Assembly: GCA_903930195.1 (NCBI GenBank)
Contig: CAIYXH010000075.1
Span: 1-30,321 of the forward strand
DNA from: an uncultured Actinomycetes bacterium
Lineage (GTDB): Bacteria > Actinomycetota > Thermoleophilia > Gaiellales > Gaiellaceae
Direction: 5' to 3'
DNA length: 30,321 bases
Part shown: in pieces, positions 7,772-14,153 of the stretch
How the letters are laid out: every line of letters starts with the position of its first letter
How positions within the stretch are numbered: position 1 is the first letter of the stretch
Position numbers and translations under genes: made by a program
The notes under the pieces: model-generated
Database searches by the model: none
Seen by the model: the letters and a program-made list of their open reading frames with translations, nothing else
What the model was told of the DNA's origin: nothing

Positions 7772-8577
7772 TGAAGCAGCTCGCGAGCTTCGGCCAGAAG
7801 GCCTACGACTCCCGCTACGGCCTCGGCACGGTCGTCTTCACGATCGCGATCTGGGAGATCGTCGCGCGCTCCGGCTGGGTCGCCGTCGATGTCCTGCCGC
7901 CGTTCGACAAGGTCTGCACGGCGTTCTGGAACGACCATCACCTGCTGCTGAAGCAGAGCTGGGTGACGTTCAAGGAGGCGCTCTTCGGCTTCCTGCTCAG
8001 CATCGGCATCGGCATCCCGCTCGGTGTGATCCTGGCGCTCTGCCGGCCGCTCGACCGCGCGCTGCGGCCGATCCTCGTCGCGGGCCAGGTGACCCCGAAG
8101 ATCGCGCTCGCGCCGCTCTTCCTGCTCCTCTTCGGCCTCGGTGCGGAGCCGAAGATCGTGCTCGCCTTCCTGCTCGGCTTCTTCCCGGTCGTCCTCGACA
8201 CGATCCTGGGCCTGCGCAGCGTCCAGATCGAGAAGATCTACCTCGCCCGCAGCTGCGGTGCGAACTGGCTCACGATCCTCTGGAAGGTGCGGCTCCCGAA
8301 CGCGCTCCCGCTGATCTTCACCGGCCTCAAGATCGCCGCCACCCTGTCGGTGACGGGCGCCATCGTCGCCGAGTACATCGCCCCCGGCCACGGCCTCGGT
8401 CTGACGATCCAGGCTGCGGGCGGCGAGCTGAAGACCGACCTGCTCTACGCCGCGATCCTCTGCCTCGGCGTCATCGGCCTCGCGATGTTCGTGGTGATCA
8501 CCCAGCTCGAGCGCGTCCTCGTCGGCTGGCACCCCTCGCAGCGCAACCGCGCCGCGGCCCGCTACAACCGCCGGTAG
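7771..8577 (+). CDS. ABC transporter permease 2 (SsuC/TauC/ThiX type)
   Basis: This is 268 residues from ATG 7771, which shares its A with the TGA of permease 1. Multiple membrane helices surround the EAA-type loop VQIEKIYLARSCGANWLTILWKVRLPNALPLIF. It is a clear paralog of permease 1: both share the PF-KV motif after the first helix, IALAPLFLLLFGLGAEPKIVLAFLLGFF against VAFAPVIIVWFGFGLTPKIIIVALLG, and GL-NY/GLGLTIQ near the C terminus. The presence of two different permeases suggests a heterodimeric channel. The ATPase (24319) and binding protein (9049) are encoded elsewhere in the window, which is unusual for this importer class. REP-like palindromes begin about 16 bases after the stop. Confidence 0.9.
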   Translation: MKQLASFGQKAYDSRYGLGTVVFTIAIWEIVARSGWVAVDVLPPFDKVCTAFWNDHHLLLKQSWVTFKEALFGFLLSIGIGIPLGVILALCRPLDRALRPILVAGQVTPKIALAPLFLLLFGLGAEPKIVLAFLLGFFPVVLDTILGLRSVQIEKIYLARSCGANWLTILWKVRLPNALPLIFTGLKIAATLSVTGAIVAEYIAPGHGLGLTIQAAGGELKTDLLYAAILCLGVIGLAMFVVITQLERVLVGWHPSQRNRAAARYNRR

Positions 8578-8593
8578 GCGCCCTCTCCTGTTG

Positions 8594-8617
8594 GGGGCAG
8601 GTCTTCAGACCCGTCCC
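8594..8617. repeat. Degenerate REP-like palindrome
   Basis: GGGGCAGGTCT-tc-AGACCCGTCCC matches the 5120 copy, including its TC spacer, with two changed positions that leave imperfect pairing. It sits 16 bases after the permease 2 stop. Confidence 0.75.
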
Positions 8618-8646
8618 GGTTGAAGCAGTCGCCGGCAAAGGCGAAC

Positions 8647-8754
8647 GTCGGGACAGGCCCCCTTCGGGGGACAGTCCCTGGCTTTGCCCTCGTTGCGGTG
8701 CCGCGGCGTTCGGTTCTCGGGACTGTCCCCGGCGCAGCCGGGGCCTGTCCCGAC
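8647..8754. repeat. Composite BIME-like element: two palindromes in inverted orientation
   Basis: Hairpin A (8650-8678) is GGGAC-3 nt-CCCCC-TTC-GGGGG-3 nt-GTCCC. Hairpin B (8719-8751) is GGGAC-3 nt-CCCCGG-5 nt-CCGGGG-3 nt-GTCCC. The pair is itself an inverted repeat: outer arms GTCGGGACAGGCCCC (8647-8661) and GGGGCCTGTCCCGAC (8740-8754), inner arms GGGACAGTCCC (8668-8678) and GGGACTGTCCC (8719-8729). A 17-base stretch (GGGCCTGTCCCGACTGA, 8741-8757) recurs at 24217-24233. Confidence 0.85.
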
Positions 8755-8809
8755 TGAGACGGTCGGCGCCGGAACCGCATCGACGGGATCGTGCCGTGGG
8801 CCGAAGAGC

Positions 8810-8863
8810 GGGCCAGGCCCTGGTGGCGCGGCTCCCCGGGGGTGGGGCGGTCGGGCCAGGCCC
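8810..8863. repeat. Two direct copies of GGGCCAGGCCC
   Basis: The 11-mer occurs at 8810-8820 and 8853-8863. Its reverse complement GGGCCTGGCCC occurs at 3326-3336 in the terminator after the M19 gene. It appears to be another member of the intergenic repeat set. Confidence 0.65.
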
Positions 8864-8881
8864 CGCGCGACCATCGAGCCC

Positions 8882-8903
8882 GGGTCGGACCGGAGGCCCG
8901 ACC
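8882..8903. repeat. Imperfect palindrome GGTCGGACC-gga-GGCCCGACC
   Basis: The arms differ by one base. It is related to the 8937 and 5168 elements through GGGTCGGACC. Confidence 0.65.
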
Positions 8904-8936
8904 AGCGCGCCGGTCAGCGTCGCGCTGCTGAGAGAA

Positions 8937-8959
8937 GGGTCGGACCTCCGGTCTGACCC
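8937..8959. repeat. REP-like palindrome GGGTCGGACC-tcc-GGTCTGACCC
   Basis: It has 10-base arms with one G-T type mismatch around a 3-base spacer. It is the closest relative of the 5168-5190 copy. Confidence 0.8.
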
Positions 8960-8971
8960 AGGCACCTCTGC

Positions 8972-8987
8972 GTCCCGCCGGCGGGAC
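8972..8987. repeat. 16-base perfect palindrome, copy 2
   Basis: GTCCCGCCGGCGGGAC is identical to 3307-3322. It directly abuts the T tract of the terminator that ends the binding-protein gene. Confidence 0.8.
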
Positions 8988-8988
8988 C

Positions 8989-9023
8989 AAAAAGAGAGGG
9001 GCCGGGCTTGCGCCCGACCCCTC
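8989..9023 (-). terminator. Intrinsic terminator of the binding-protein gene
   Basis: On the complement strand GAGGGGTCGGGC (9023-9012), a GCAA tetraloop and GCCCGGCCCCTC (9007-8996) form a 12-base-pair stem with one G-U pair. A CT-rich tail ending in TTTTT (8993-8989) follows. It starts about 25 bases after the stop codon. This is the cleanest rho-independent terminator in the window. Confidence 0.85.
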
Positions 9024-9048
9024 CTGAGCCCACCGTTCGAGCGGGTGG

Positions 9049-10113
9049 TTACTTGCTGACCTTCTTGGCGATCGGCGTCGCCGGCAGGAACGCATTCGTG
9101 AAGAGCGACGAGGCTGCAGGAGCCGCGGTCACCAGCACGTTCTCGAGCTTCAGCTGCTTGACGGCGCTCCCCCAGTCGGCGATCGACATCCAGCCGATCG
9201 GATGACCGAGCTCGCTCTTCGTGAAGCGGACGAGCTTCATCGCCTTGAGCGTCGCGACGTTCGTCTTGGCGCTCGCAAGCGGGGACTGGCTCGCGACGAG
9301 ACCCTGGAGGTCACCGGCGGCGAGGTTCGGGTTGTTGTACGCGAACTGCCAGCCCTGCATCGTCGCCTTGACGAAGCGCTTGACCAGGCCCGGGTCGTCC
9401 GTGATCGTCTTCGTGTTCGTGATCACGACGTTGCCGGTGAAGCCGAGGCCGACGTCCGAGAACGGGAAGAACGTCGTCGATGTCCCGAGGGTTGCGTTGA
9501 TGCGCAGCCGGTCGGAGTAGGCGACGCAGAGGCAGCCGTCGGCTGCACCCGAGGTCACCGACGTGTCGAGCGCCGCAGGGGCGACCGAGACGATGTTGAC
9601 CTTGCTCGGATCGATGTTCTTCGCCTTCAGATACGCCTGGAAGATCGGGATCAGCAGGCTGTTACCGGCGGCGATCGTCTTGCCGACGAGCTGGTCCGGC
9701 GAGGTGATGCTCTTGTTGGCGACGACGCCGAAGCCGTCCTGGCCCTCGATGATCGCGACTGCCTTGATCGGCTCGCCCTGCGAGACCGCAGTGATGAGGG
9801 CGCTCGTCGCGATCTCACCGAACTGCTGCTGCCCGGAGGCGACGGCCTGCGCGGTCGCGGGGGAGCCGGTGCCCGGCGAGTACTGCAGGTTGATGCCCTG
9901 CTGGTTGTAGTACCCATTCGGCTCTTCGCCCACGATGTAGCCGGCGTCGGTGCCGTTGGTCGTGAAGTCGTCCTCGAAGGTGACGTTCTCGAGGGTGGCT
10001 GCATGGCTGCGGACGGCGCCGCTTGCCAGAGGAATAAGGGCGAGCGCGCCGAGGAGGCAGACGATGCCGCCTACAAGCAAACGCGAACGCGTCCGGGGGA
10101 AGTACCGCTTCAT
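9049..10113 (-). CDS. ABC transporter substrate-binding protein, NMT1/THI5-like
   Basis: This encodes 354 residues from ATG at 10113, preceded by a good Shine-Dalgarno (AGGAG, complement of 10120-10124; 6-nt spacing). The signal peptide has a basic start (MKRYFPRTRSR), a hydrophobic core (LLVGGIVCLLGALALIPLA) and a likely cleavage after SHAA near residue 39. No lipobox is seen, so it may be tethered differently or secreted. Mature-domain motifs are those of NMT1-type proteins: NGYYNQQGINLQYSPGTGSP, AVASGQQQFGEIATS, VGKTIAAG, and DPGLVKRFVKATMQGWQFAYNNP. Relatives bind pyrimidine precursors, sulfonates, taurine or aromatic acids. It should deliver substrate to the permeases at 6923/7771 and the ATPase at 24319. 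Two operator-like sites lie upstream, with TACATT (complement of 10198-10203) as likely -10, leaving an untranslated leader of about 80 nt. Confidence 0.9.
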   Translation of the reverse strand: MKRYFPRTRSRLLVGGIVCLLGALALIPLASGAVRSHAATLENVTFEDDFTTNGTDAGYIVGEEPNGYYNQQGINLQYSPGTGSPATAQAVASGQQQFGEIATSALITAVSQGEPIKAVAIIEGQDGFGVVANKSITSPDQLVGKTIAAGNSLLIPIFQAYLKAKNIDPSKVNIVSVAPAALDTSVTSGAADGCLCVAYSDRLRINATLGTSTTFFPFSDVGLGFTGNVVITNTKTITDDPGLVKRFVKATMQGWQFAYNNPNLAAGDLQGLVASQSPLASAKTNVATLKAMKLVRFTKSELGHPIGWMSIADWGSAVKQLKLENVLVTAAPAASSLFTNAFLPATPIAKKVSK

Positions 10114-10212
10114 GTGTCGCTCCTAATGTCGATGAGCCGCTAATTCGCACCATCGCGAATGCGAGGGTCAGCACCGACTCTCTCGCAGTGGTGGCTTAAT
10201 GTAACACACCAA

Positions 10213-10221
10213 TGTCAGACC
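10213..10221. promoter_or_regulatory. Operator variant TGTCAGACC, upstream of the binding-protein gene
   Basis: This is one mismatch from the reverse-complement consensus TGTCAGACA. It overlaps the expected spacer/-35 of the minus-strand promoter whose -10 is TACATT (10203-10198). The adjoining 17 bases (10204-10220, read on the complement as GTCTGACATTGGTGTGT) are repeated exactly at 21209-21225 upstream of the GntR gene. Confidence 0.6.
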
Positions 10222-10226
10222 ATCAA

Positions 10227-10259
10227 TGTCTGACAGCCGCGCGGGCGAAAGCCTAGACT
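10227..10259 (+). promoter_or_regulatory. Operator TGTCTGACA plus leaderless promoter of the Rieske operon
   Basis: TGTCTGACA occupies 10227-10235, and its CTGACA half looks like a -35. After 18 nt comes TAGACT (10254-10259) as -10, then 7 nt, then ATG 10267. The start of transcription would coincide with the ATG. An operator covering the -35 predicts repression. Confidence 0.7.
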
Positions 10260-10266
10260 CCTCTCC

Positions 10267-10632
10267 ATGGGGGAGGTCCACGCCGGCTCGGCCACCGGAT
10301 TCGCGGAGGGGACGTGCCGCCTCGTCACGGTCGACGGGCGCGAGGTCGGCCTCCGCGTTCACGACGGTGCCTTCTACGCGTACGAGAACCGCTGCCTCCA
10401 CCAGGGCGGGCCCGTCTGCGAAGGGATCGTCGTCGGCCGGGTCGAGGAGGAGATCGACGCCGAGGGCGCGACGCTCGGCCAGCGCTTCGTCGACGACGCA
10501 CCCCACCTCGTCTGCCCGTGGCACGCCTTCGAGTACGACCTGCGCACCGGCGAGCTCGTCACCGACCGGAGCCGCAAGCTCCGGCGCTACGAGGTCGTCC
10601 AGCGCGGAGAGGAGCTCTACGTTGTCGGCTGA
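10267..10632 (+). CDS. Rieske [2Fe-2S] ferredoxin-like protein
   Basis: This is 121 residues from ATG 10267. Both cluster-binding motifs are present: CLHQGGP (Cys and His) and CPWHAFEYD (Cys and His). The C terminus, DRSRKLRRYEVVQRGEELYVVG, is typical of stand-alone Rieske ferredoxins. Between the motifs is an acidic insert (GRVEEEIDAEGATLGQRFVDDA). Such proteins carry electrons to oxygenases; this one has no catalytic oxygenase domain and no cognate oxygenase alpha subunit is seen nearby. It could instead bind to or serve the next gene, with which it is tightly linked. It heads the + operon that includes LLM 2, under the TGTCTGACA-controlled leaderless promoter. Confidence 0.9.
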   Translation: MGEVHAGSATGFAEGTCRLVTVDGREVGLRVHDGAFYAYENRCLHQGGPVCEGIVVGRVEEEIDAEGATLGQRFVDDAPHLVCPWHAFEYDLRTGELVTDRSRKLRRYEVVQRGEELYVVG

Positions 10633-10642
10633 GCACAGTGAC

Positions 10643-11845
10643 ATGGAGCCTTGTGACATTCCGATCGGCGAGGGCTTCGACACCCGCGACGCGCTACGCA
10701 AGGCCTCCGAGCAGGCGGCCGCCCGCGGCTACGAGCGCTTCACGATCGTCGACGCCGACGCGCACCACTACGAGACCGAGTCGTGGGCCGAGATCGTCCA
10801 GTACCTCGAGGATCCGATCATCCGCTACGAGGCCCAGGGCGGCGGCTCGATGGCGATCGTCGGGAGCGTCCCGCTGATGCTCGGCGCGATCGGCAACCAG
10901 GACGTCTCCGGCCGGATCCTGCGCCAGCCGCTGCGCCGCCTCGAGGCGCGCGAGCTGAAGGGCGCCGACCGCGAGACGCTGATCCTCAAGCGCGCGATGG
11001 ACGCGATGGGGATCGACTACCAGGTGGTCTTCCCGACTCCGATGCTCAGCCTCGGCCTGCATCCGGTCGTCGAGGTGGAGGTCGCGATCGCCCGCGCCTA
11101 CGCCCGCTGGATCGGCGAGCGCGTGCTCGCCGGCAACCCGATGCTCCGCACGATGCTCTATCTCCCGTTCGGCGACCCGGCTGCGTGCCTGAAGCTCGTC
11201 GAGGAGTTCGGGGACATGGACGGCGTCTCGGGCTTCATGGTCACCGGCACCCGCTACCGCGCGGTGCACCACAACGCCTACGCGCCGCTCTACCGGGCGC
11301 TCGAGGAGCGCGGCCTGCCGCTCGGCTTCCACGGCGGCTATCGCTGGCAGGGCGGCGACCGCTCGATGGAGACGCTGAACCGCTTCCTCTCCGTGCACGC
11401 GCTCGGCTTCCCGTTCTCGCTGATGATCCACCTGACGAACTGGGTGGTGAACGGGATGCCCGAGCGGTTCCCGAAGCTGCCCGTCGTCTGGATCGAAGGC
11501 GGGCTCGCCTGGATCCCGTTCCTGATGCAGCGCCTCGACCACGAGTACGAGATGCGCTCGTCGGAGGCGCCGCTCCTCAAGCGCCTGCCGAGCGAGTACA
11601 TCCGCGAGATGTACTTCACCTCGCAGCCGCTCGAGCGCCCGCACGACCTCGACCTGCTCGAGCAGACGTTCAAACTGATCGACGCCGAGAACCAGCTGCT
11701 CTACGCCTCCGACTACCCGCACTGGGACTTCGACCTGCCGTCCGTGATCTACGACCTGCCGTTCCTCGACGAGCAGGCGAAGCGGAAGATCCTCGGCGGC
11801 AACGCCTGCAAGCTCTTCGGCCTCCCGGAGAAGGCGACCGCATAA
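10643..11845 (+). CDS. Amidohydrolase-2 family (ACMSD-like) metal-dependent hydrolase/decarboxylase
   Basis: This is 400 residues from ATG 10643. An alternative TTG at 10622 overlaps the Rieske stop, has a strong GGAGAGGAG 7 nt upstream and would add 7 residues, so it may be the true start. The PF04909 barrel is shown by the N-terminal metal motif VDADAHHYE, LGFHGGYRW in the middle (metal His), HLTNWVVNG, WIEGGLAWIPFLMQRLDHEYE, and the late catalytic Asp in LLYASDYPHWD. Family members hydrolyse amide or lactone bonds or decarboxylate aromatic and muconate-type acids. The first motif has HH with a following Glu in place of classical HxH, common in the DxDxHxxE branch. In context it probably decarboxylates or opens a ring product generated by the oxygenases. 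The stop (TAA) is the second half of a possible overlap with the next small ORF. Confidence 0.88.
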   Translation: MEPCDIPIGEGFDTRDALRKASEQAAARGYERFTIVDADAHHYETESWAEIVQYLEDPIIRYEAQGGGSMAIVGSVPLMLGAIGNQDVSGRILRQPLRRLEARELKGADRETLILKRAMDAMGIDYQVVFPTPMLSLGLHPVVEVEVAIARAYARWIGERVLAGNPMLRTMLYLPFGDPAACLKLVEEFGDMDGVSGFMVTGTRYRAVHHNAYAPLYRALEERGLPLGFHGGYRWQGGDRSMETLNRFLSVHALGFPFSLMIHLTNWVVNGMPERFPKLPVVWIEGGLAWIPFLMQRLDHEYEMRSSEAPLLKRLPSEYIREMYFTSQPLERPHDLDLLEQTFKLIDAENQLLYASDYPHWDFDLPSVIYDLPFLDEQAKRKILGGNACKLFGLPEKATA

Positions 11846-12090
11846 GCGGGGACGATGCCGAGCTGCAGCGCGCGCTGGCAGACGCAGTCCGCCGCTACGC
11901 CACGCGCGTCGAGGAGGGTGGCGTGCTGACGCCGTTCCCCGCGGGCGAGGCGCCGGCTGCCAGCGACGTCTGCCTGCTCGCCGCGCAGATGCTCGACGCG
12001 GTCCAGGTCGAGGTCTTCGAGCTCGCGCTCTGGAAGACCTGGGCCCATCGCGAGGGCTCCGACGCGGTTGACGAGGGGCCGGTCGAATGA
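11842..12090 (+). CDS. Small protein with no standard start codon (82 codons)
   Basis: The frame downstream of the amidohydrolase is open and protein-like: ISGDDAELQRALADAVRRY..., then a helical PAASDVCLLAAQMLDAVQVE and VFELALWKTWAHREG, ending at TGA 12088-12090. There is no in-frame ATG, GTG or TTG near its beginning. The first plausible codon is ATA at 11842, overlapping the preceding TAA (ATAA) exactly where ATG would overlap TGA (ATGA). A single G-to-A change would convert ATGA into ATAA, removing the start while leaving the upstream stop functional. A CTG at 11863 or GTG deeper inside could be used instead. The family is not recognised; amino-acid content and codon pattern match the neighbours. 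It could be a small subunit of the amidohydrolase or LLM 2. Confidence 0.55.
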   Translation: MSGDDAELQRALADAVRRYATRVEEGGVLTPFPAGEAPAASDVCLLAAQMLDAVQVEVFELALWKTWAHREGSDAVDEGPVE

Positions 12091-12109
12091 CTCTCGCTAC
12101 GGTGGATTC

Positions 12110-13156
12110 ATGAAGTTCGGGATCCTGCAGGAGGCGGAGCGCTCGCCCCACGAGCGCTATCCGGAGATGCTCGAGGAGGCCGTTTTCGCCGAGGAGATGG
12201 GCTTCGACAGCTACGGCACGTCGGAGCGGCACTTCCTCGTCGAGCGCGGTGTCTCCTCGCCCGAGGTCTTCCTCGGCGCCCTCGCGACGGCCACCTCGAC
12301 GATCCGCCTGCGGTACCTCTCGGTCGTGCTGCTCGCCTACAACCACCCGGTGCGCGTGGCCGAGCAGCTGGCGACGCTCGATGTGCTCTCGAACGGCCGC
12401 GTCGAGGCTTCGACGGCCCGCTCGCAGCATCCCGCGACGATCGAGGGCTTCGGGATCGACCCGCGCGAGACGCGCGCGCAGTGGGCGGAGGCGCTCGAGG
12501 TGATCGTCAAGGCGCTCTCGAACGAGACCTTCTCGCACGACGGCCACTACTGGCAGGTGCCCGAGCGGACGCTCTCCCCCCGGCCGATCCAGCTGCCGCA
12601 TCCGCCGCTCTACGTCTCGGCGACGAGCGCGGACTCCCACGTGATCGCGGGCGAGAAGCAGCTGCCGGTGATCTCGGGCAACAGCCTGATCGGCGGCTGG
12701 GACGGTATCGCCGCCTCGATGCAGCTCTACAAGGACACGTTCGCCAAGGGCACGCCGCTCTCGACCCCGCGGCAGTACTTCGGTGCGGCGATGCTCGTCG
12801 GGCACTGTGCGCCGACCAAGGAGCAGGCGTACGCGGAGGCGCTGCCGCGCGTGCACCGCTTCCTCGACTCCACGATCGCCCGCCGCACGGCCCTCGCGCC
12901 GACCTCGGAGGACTACGCCTACCAGGTGAAGGGCTTCGACGAGATCTCGGAGAACCGCGACAACCTCGACTACCTCGTCGACCGCTCGCCCTACTTCTCC
13001 GTCGGCACCCCGGAGTTCTTCATCGAGCGTTTCCGGAAGATGGAGGCCATGGGGATCGACGAGGTGATCATCGAGGTCGAGGGTCTGAGCCACGACCTCC
13101 ACATGCAGACGATCGAGCTGCTCGGGAAGCACGTGCTGCCCGAGTTCACGCGCTAG
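12110..13156 (+). CDS. Luciferase-like flavin-dependent monooxygenase (LLM 2)
   Basis: This is 348 residues from ATG 12110, preceded by GGTGG as a weak Shine-Dalgarno; TACGGT 6 nt upstream could also give a leaderless internal start. LLM barrel motifs are MKFGILQEAE, EEMGFDSYGTSERHF, IRLRYLSVVLLAYNHPVRVAEQLATLD, LSNGRVEASTARSQ, and the C-terminal DYLVDRSPYFSVGTPEFFIERF and GLSHDLHMQTIELLGKHVLPEF. It is shorter than LLM 1 by the N-terminal insert but is otherwise collinear. It would use FMNH2 and O2 on an organic substrate. It is followed after 5 bases by the decarboxylase-like gene. The LLM, decarboxylase-like and esterase order suggests oxygenation, decarboxylation and hydrolysis of one intermediate. 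Confidence 0.9.
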   Translation: MKFGILQEAERSPHERYPEMLEEAVFAEEMGFDSYGTSERHFLVERGVSSPEVFLGALATATSTIRLRYLSVVLLAYNHPVRVAEQLATLDVLSNGRVEASTARSQHPATIEGFGIDPRETRAQWAEALEVIVKALSNETFSHDGHYWQVPERTLSPRPIQLPHPPLYVSATSADSHVIAGEKQLPVISGNSLIGGWDGIAASMQLYKDTFAKGTPLSTPRQYFGAAMLVGHCAPTKEQAYAEALPRVHRFLDSTIARRTALAPTSEDYAYQVKGFDEISENRDNLDYLVDRSPYFSVGTPEFFIERFRKMEAMGIDEVIIEVEGLSHDLHMQTIELLGKHVLPEFTR

Positions 13157-13161
13157 CGCCG

Positions 13162-14145
13162 ATGCGGCTCCCGGTCTCGTTCGGCGGCGTCGACTACCTC
13201 GACCGGACGCATGCGCTCGCGACCGGCGAGGTGCAGCCCGTCGGCGTCGACCTCAACTTCCAGACGCTCCCGATCTCGGAGCTCTTCCGCCGTATGTCGC
13301 GCTACGCCGAGTTCGACGCGGGCGAGTTCTCGCTCTCGACCTATCTGCTGATGCGTTCCCGCGGCGACGACCGCTTCGTCGGGATCCCGGTCTTCCCGGC
13401 CCGCGCCTTCCGCCAGCGGCAGATCTACGTCGGCACGGCGAGCGGGATCGAGAAGCCGGAAGACCTCGCCGGGCGCACCGTCGGCCTGCGCGAGTACCAG
13501 ATCACCGCGTCCCTTTGGGTGCGCGCGTTCCTGCAGCACGATTACGGCGTCAGCCCCGACAAGGTGCGCTGGCGCTACGGCGGGGTCGAGGCGCCGTACT
13601 GGGCCGAGCGGTTCGAGCATCCGACGCCGGACGGTGTCGAGCTCGAGCGGATCCCGGCGGATACGTCGCTCGTCGCGATGCTCGAGGCGGGCGAGCTCGA
13701 CGCGCTCGTTGCGACGCACGCCCCGCAGCGCTTCCGCGAGGGCTCGCCTGCGATCCGGCGCCTGTTCCCGGACTACCGCCCGGTCGAGGAGGACTACTTT
13801 CGCCGCACCGGCTTCTTTCCGATCATGCACGTGATCGTGATCCGCCGCGACGTCTACGAGGCGAACCGCTGGCTCGCGACGAGCCTGCTGCGCGCCTTCG
13901 AGGAGGCGAAGCTCCACGGCCGCCGGATCACGCATCACATGGACGTCCTCGCCGTCTCGGACCCCTGGTGGGAGCCGGAGCTGGAGAAGGTCGACGCACT
14001 CTTCGACAACGATCCGTTCCCGTACGGGTTCGGCGCGAACCGCGCGATCATCGAAGCGATGACGCAGTACTCCTTCGAGCAGGGCCTCGCCGAGCGCAAG
14101 CTCGATCCCGAGGAGCTGTTCGCGCCCGAGACCCTCGCGAGCTAG
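13162..14145 (+). CDS. Cytosolic PBP-fold protein, 4,5-dihydroxyphthalate-decarboxylase-like (copy 1)
   Basis: This is 327 residues from ATG 13162, five bases after LLM 2. It has no signal peptide, yet the sequence has the periplasmic-binding-protein type 2 layout. Family blocks are RMSRYAEFDAGEFSLSTYL, GIPVFPARAFRQRQIYV, GIEKPEDLAGRTVGLREYQI, WVRAFLQHDYGV and LEAGELDALVATHAP, then RRTGFFPIMHVIVI. This matches Pht5-type proteins, often annotated either as 4,5-dihydroxyphthalate decarboxylase or as ABC binding protein. Cytosolic location and operon context favour an enzyme. Two paralogs lie at 15420 and 23117, both with the same blocks. A conserved His (PIMH) and the VFP-R-FR motif are candidates for the active site. 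Function is inferred by family; no member of exactly this branch is known to me as characterised. Confidence 0.82.
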   Translation: MRLPVSFGGVDYLDRTHALATGEVQPVGVDLNFQTLPISELFRRMSRYAEFDAGEFSLSTYLLMRSRGDDRFVGIPVFPARAFRQRQIYVGTASGIEKPEDLAGRTVGLREYQITASLWVRAFLQHDYGVSPDKVRWRYGGVEAPYWAERFEHPTPDGVELERIPADTSLVAMLEAGELDALVATHAPQRFREGSPAIRRLFPDYRPVEEDYFRRTGFFPIMHVIVIRRDVYEANRWLATSLLRAFEEAKLHGRRITHHMDVLAVSDPWWEPELEKVDALFDNDPFPYGFGANRAIIEAMTQYSFEQGLAERKLDPEELFAPETLAS

Positions 14146-14153
14146 GAGCGGTC

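Larger units (their letters stand above)
8578..9048. other. 471-base gene-free region dense in palindromes
   Basis: The convergent ends of permease 2 and the binding-protein gene are separated by an unusually long gap for this window. It holds at least six palindromic units (8594, 8647-8754, 8882, 8937, 8972), two direct copies of GGGCCAGGCCC (8810-8820 and 8853-8863) and an intrinsic terminator (8989-9023). Short open frames here run through the palindromes and have no recognisable domains or start signals. I see no gene. Confidence 0.8.

Noticed and set aside
3307..8987. The regularly recurring palindromes as a CRISPR array
   Set aside because: The units are irregularly spaced, lack unique spacers of constant length, lie in separate gaps and have no cas genes nearby.
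8684..9059. Short open frames in the 8578-9048 gap as small genes
   Set aside because: They run through palindromes and the terminator, have no start signals and no recognisable protein features.
10114..10200. A riboswitch in the roughly 80-nt leader of the binding-protein gene
   Set aside because: No conserved TPP, FMN or other known riboswitch core could be recognised; only a Shine-Dalgarno and weak pairing were seen.
10694..13132. A very long open frame (over 800 codons) on the minus strand across the amidohydrolase and LLM 2 genes
   Set aside because: It is antisense to well-supported enzymes, its translation is rich in Arg, Asp, Glu and Val with no domain, and it follows from the GC-biased codon usage of the + genes.
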